In this document: positions 44,124 to 45,779 of the stretch, piece by piece
How positions within the stretch are numbered: position 1 is the stretch's first letter
How the letters are laid out: each line of letters opens with the position of its first letter
From: JAYFRE01 sp034926235
GTDB lineage: Bacteria > Pseudomonadota > Alphaproteobacteria > Rhodospirillales > Magnetospirillaceae
Reading direction: 5' to 3'
Length of the DNA stretch: 45,779 nucleotides
NCBI GenBank assembly: GCA_034926235.1
Contig: JAYFRE010000030.1
Coordinates: 1-45,779 of the forward strand
Program-made: the position numbers and the translations under genes
The notes under the pieces: generated by a model
The model's input: only the letters and a program-made list of their open reading frames with translations
Databases searched by the model: none
What the model was told of the DNA's origin: nothing

Positions 44124-45577
44124 GGGGCGGCCTCCTTGCCGGTTGAAAACAATTCCGCCAGAACGGCGGGCAGATGATCGGCCACATCCTCGGCCAGCAG
44201 ACCCGGACCGATCCGGGCCGCCGCCCGCCCCAGCATCCAGGCCGCAGCGGACGCCGCCTCAAAGGCGGGCATCCCCTGGGCCAGCAAGCCGCCTATGATC
44301 CCCGCCAGGACATCGCCAGTGCCGCCGCTGGCCAGATCGGGCGGCGCACCGGCAGAGATCGATGCCCGTCCGTCCGGCGAAGCGACGACCGTATCCGGCC
44401 CTTTCAGCAGCACGACCATTCCGCTTTCGCGGGCGGCTTTGAGTGCCCGGCTCAACCGGTCGCCGTCATAGGCGAACAAACGCGCATATTCCCCGTCATG
44501 AGGTGTCAGCACCGCTGTCCCGCCCGTTTGCCACAGACTATCGGCATCTCCGGAGAAACTGGTCAGCGCGCCCGCATCCAGAACGCAAGCCTTGCCAGCC
44601 CGCAGGGCTGTCAACACCAGCCGGCGAGTTTCTTCTCCGACGCTCAGGCCGGGGCCGATCACGCAAGCGTTGCGCCGCCGGTCATCCAGCAATTCTTCCC
44701 AATCCTCGCGGCGGACCAGGATGTTTCCTGGTTCGGCGGCACGCAAGGAATCCAAAGCCGAATCCGGCGCTGCGATGGATAAAAGCCCCGCCCCTGCCCG
44801 GCGACCGGCCAAAGCGGCCAGACGCGCCGCCCCGGTCATCGAGCCGCAAGCGACCAGCAGATGGCCGCGATCATATTTATGTCCCGCTATCGTCGGACGC
44901 GGGAAAAGATCACGCCAGAGATCGGGTCCGTTGACGGCTGTTTTCGGGGCGATCGGTCCCAGCACCGATTCAGGAATGCCGATATCGGCCACCACCACAT
45001 CGCCTGCCAGAATCCGGCCCGGCAGCAACAGATGGCCCGGTTTGGGCCGGAAGAAAGTCACGGTAAGCCGCGCAGGCGCGGCTGTGCCCAGGACTCGGCC
45101 GCTATCGCCATCGACACCGCTTGGAACATCCACGGCGACGACATCCAGCTTCCGTCGGGCGATCTCGTCGATAATTTCGGCCGCGATCCCGTTCAAAGGT
45201 CGAGACAGCCCCGCGCCGAACAGCGCATCGACGATCAGGGGAGCGTCATCCAGAAGGGCCAAGCTCAGGGGGGCGACAGGCCCTGCCCAACGTCCTGCCA
45301 TGGCCGCCGCATCGCCGGTCAAGCGATCAAGGGGGCCCAGCAACGCCACCTGCACCGGCCAGCCCTGTCTCGCCAGCAATCGCGCAGTCACGAAACCGTC
45401 GCCGCCATTATTGCCGAGACCGCACAGAACCAGGACGCGGCGCGGACAAAAGTGCTGGCGGATCGCTCGTGCGACCTGCCAACCCGCTGCCTCCATCAAG
45501 ACTAAACCAGGGATTCCGGCGGCCATGGCGGCTTCGTCGGCGGCGCGCATCTCGGCGATACGGAGCAAGACGGTCAT
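44120..45577 (-). CDS. nnr: Bifunctional NAD(P)H-hydrate epimerase / ADP-dependent NAD(P)H-hydrate dehydratase
   Basis: This 485-aa protein joins two NAD(P)HX repair activities. The N-terminal YjeF_N domain (about residues 1-210) has G-L-G-N-N-G-G-D-G-F, the epimerase part. The C-terminal ribokinase-like YjeF_C domain has A-G-G-S-like nucleotide-binding strands and G-T-G-D-V-L-A-G (residues 419-426) with the catalytic Asp. The pair converts damaged hydrated NADH or NADPH back to the normal cofactor. I start at ATG 45577, where family similarity begins (T-V-L-L-R-I-A-E-M); the frame extends to 45766 without similarity. Its stop overlaps the decarboxylase-like gene. Confidence 0.93.
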   Translation of the reverse strand: MTVLLRIAEMRAADEAAMAAGIPGLVLMEAAGWQVARAIRQHFCPRRVLVLCGLGNNGGDGFVTARLLARQGWPVQVALLGPLDRLTGDAAAMAGRWAGPVAPLSLALLDDAPLIVDALFGAGLSRPLNGIAAEIIDEIARRKLDVVAVDVPSGVDGDSGRVLGTAAPARLTVTFFRPKPGHLLLPGRILAGDVVVADIGIPESVLGPIAPKTAVNGPDLWRDLFPRPTIAGHKYDRGHLLVACGSMTGAARLAALAGRRAGAGLLSIAAPDSALDSLRAAEPGNILVRREDWEELLDDRRRNACVIGPGLSVGEETRRLVLTALRAGKACVLDAGALTSFSGDADSLWQTGGTAVLTPHDGEYARLFAYDGDRLSRALKAARESGMVVLLKGPDTVVASPDGRASISAGAPPDLASGGTGDVLAGIIGGLLAQGMPAFEAASAAAWMLGRAAARIGPGLLAEDVADHLPAVLAELFSTGKEAAP

Positions 45578-45704
45578 GCCATCAAGGTAGCGTTTGTCCT
45601 GTTCTTGGCAAGCCCCGGCTTTCTTAATAGGCTGGATACAAGACAATCGCAGGCTGTGAGTGCTACCCTGCCCGATCCGATTTTCAAGGAATGCGGAGCC
45701 TTTC

Positions 45705-45779
45705 ATGACCGAACCGGACAAGGAGGATCCCGCCCGCCAGGCGGTCCAGACGCTGCGTGCCGTCATCTTATCGATGGGC
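45705..45779 (+). CDS. N-terminal start of an unidentified gene (truncated by window edge)
   Basis: Only 25 codons are inside the window: an acidic start (M-T-E-P-D-K-E-D) then Q-A-V-Q-T-L-R-A-V. GGAG lies 6 nt before the ATG at 45705. It is divergent from the NAD(P)HX repair gene and continues past the right edge. I cannot identify the family from so few residues. Confidence 0.5.
   Translation, partial: MTEPDKEDPARQAVQTLRAVILSMG

Overview
This window looks like part of an alphaproteobacterial chromosome, most likely a Rhodospirillales-type organism. The support is gene content and order: gatCAB, pyrB with a pyrC-like gene, plsY-dprA-topA-rnr-rpmG, a sigma-54-type promoter before glnB-glnA, tig-clpP-clpX-lon-hup, and several chemotaxis and cyclic-di-GMP proteins. 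The taxon is inferred; there is no rRNA or other decisive marker. Almost everything is core chromosome. The accessory part is the left edge.

Layout. (1) 1-3861: the right end of a probable anti-phage module, made of the C-terminal part of a type III restriction (Res)-like helicase-nuclease, a 71-aa protein, and an SMC/Rad50-like ATPase with a CPVC motif. A gene-poor gap (3862-4171) separates it from the core. (2) 4172-11797: a YaiI/DUF188 protein, a methyltransferase preceded by a Fur-box-like sequence, a Cache-HAMP-MCP receptor with a C-terminal PilZ domain, a divergent PAS-GGDEF-EAL protein, and a sugar-nucleotide epimerase. (3) 11791-15968, minus strand: gatC-gatA-gatB, followed by a membrane-anchored EndoU-type nuclease and a 95-aa protein that may be its immunity partner. 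(4) 16123-19397: a possible 44-aa ORF, ruvX, a lone cyclic-nucleotide-binding domain, and an exported alpha/beta hydrolase. (5) 19592-28853: pyrB, a pyrC homologue lacking the HxH metal ligands, plsY, dprA, topA, rnr, rpmG. (6) 29123-34182: a Crp-type regulator, purU, an acidic protein, yajQ, tRNA-His, glnB-glnA. (7) 34525-41591: tRNA-Val, hup, lon, clpX, clpP, tig, tRNA-Leu. (8) 41864-45779: a globin-coupled chemotaxis transducer, a short malonyl-CoA-decarboxylase-like protein in an operon with a NAD(P)HX repair enzyme, and the first codons of an unidentified gene.

Functional groupings. The glnB-glnA pair is the nitrogen-control unit. The tig-clpPX-lon-hup stretch is a protein-quality-control cluster. 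The PilZ receptor and the GGDEF-EAL protein form a divergent cyclic-di-GMP pair, and YajQ is another possible effector.

Two housekeeping genes carry lesions. lon has a single in-frame amber codon (codon 177) in an otherwise complete reading frame. gatA lacks four residues of the amidase-signature loop, with a local sequence that suggests collapse of a short direct repeat. Both could be real mutations or sequence errors. The candidates I consider most interesting are the Res/small/SMC module, the EndoU gene with its neighbour, and these two lesions.
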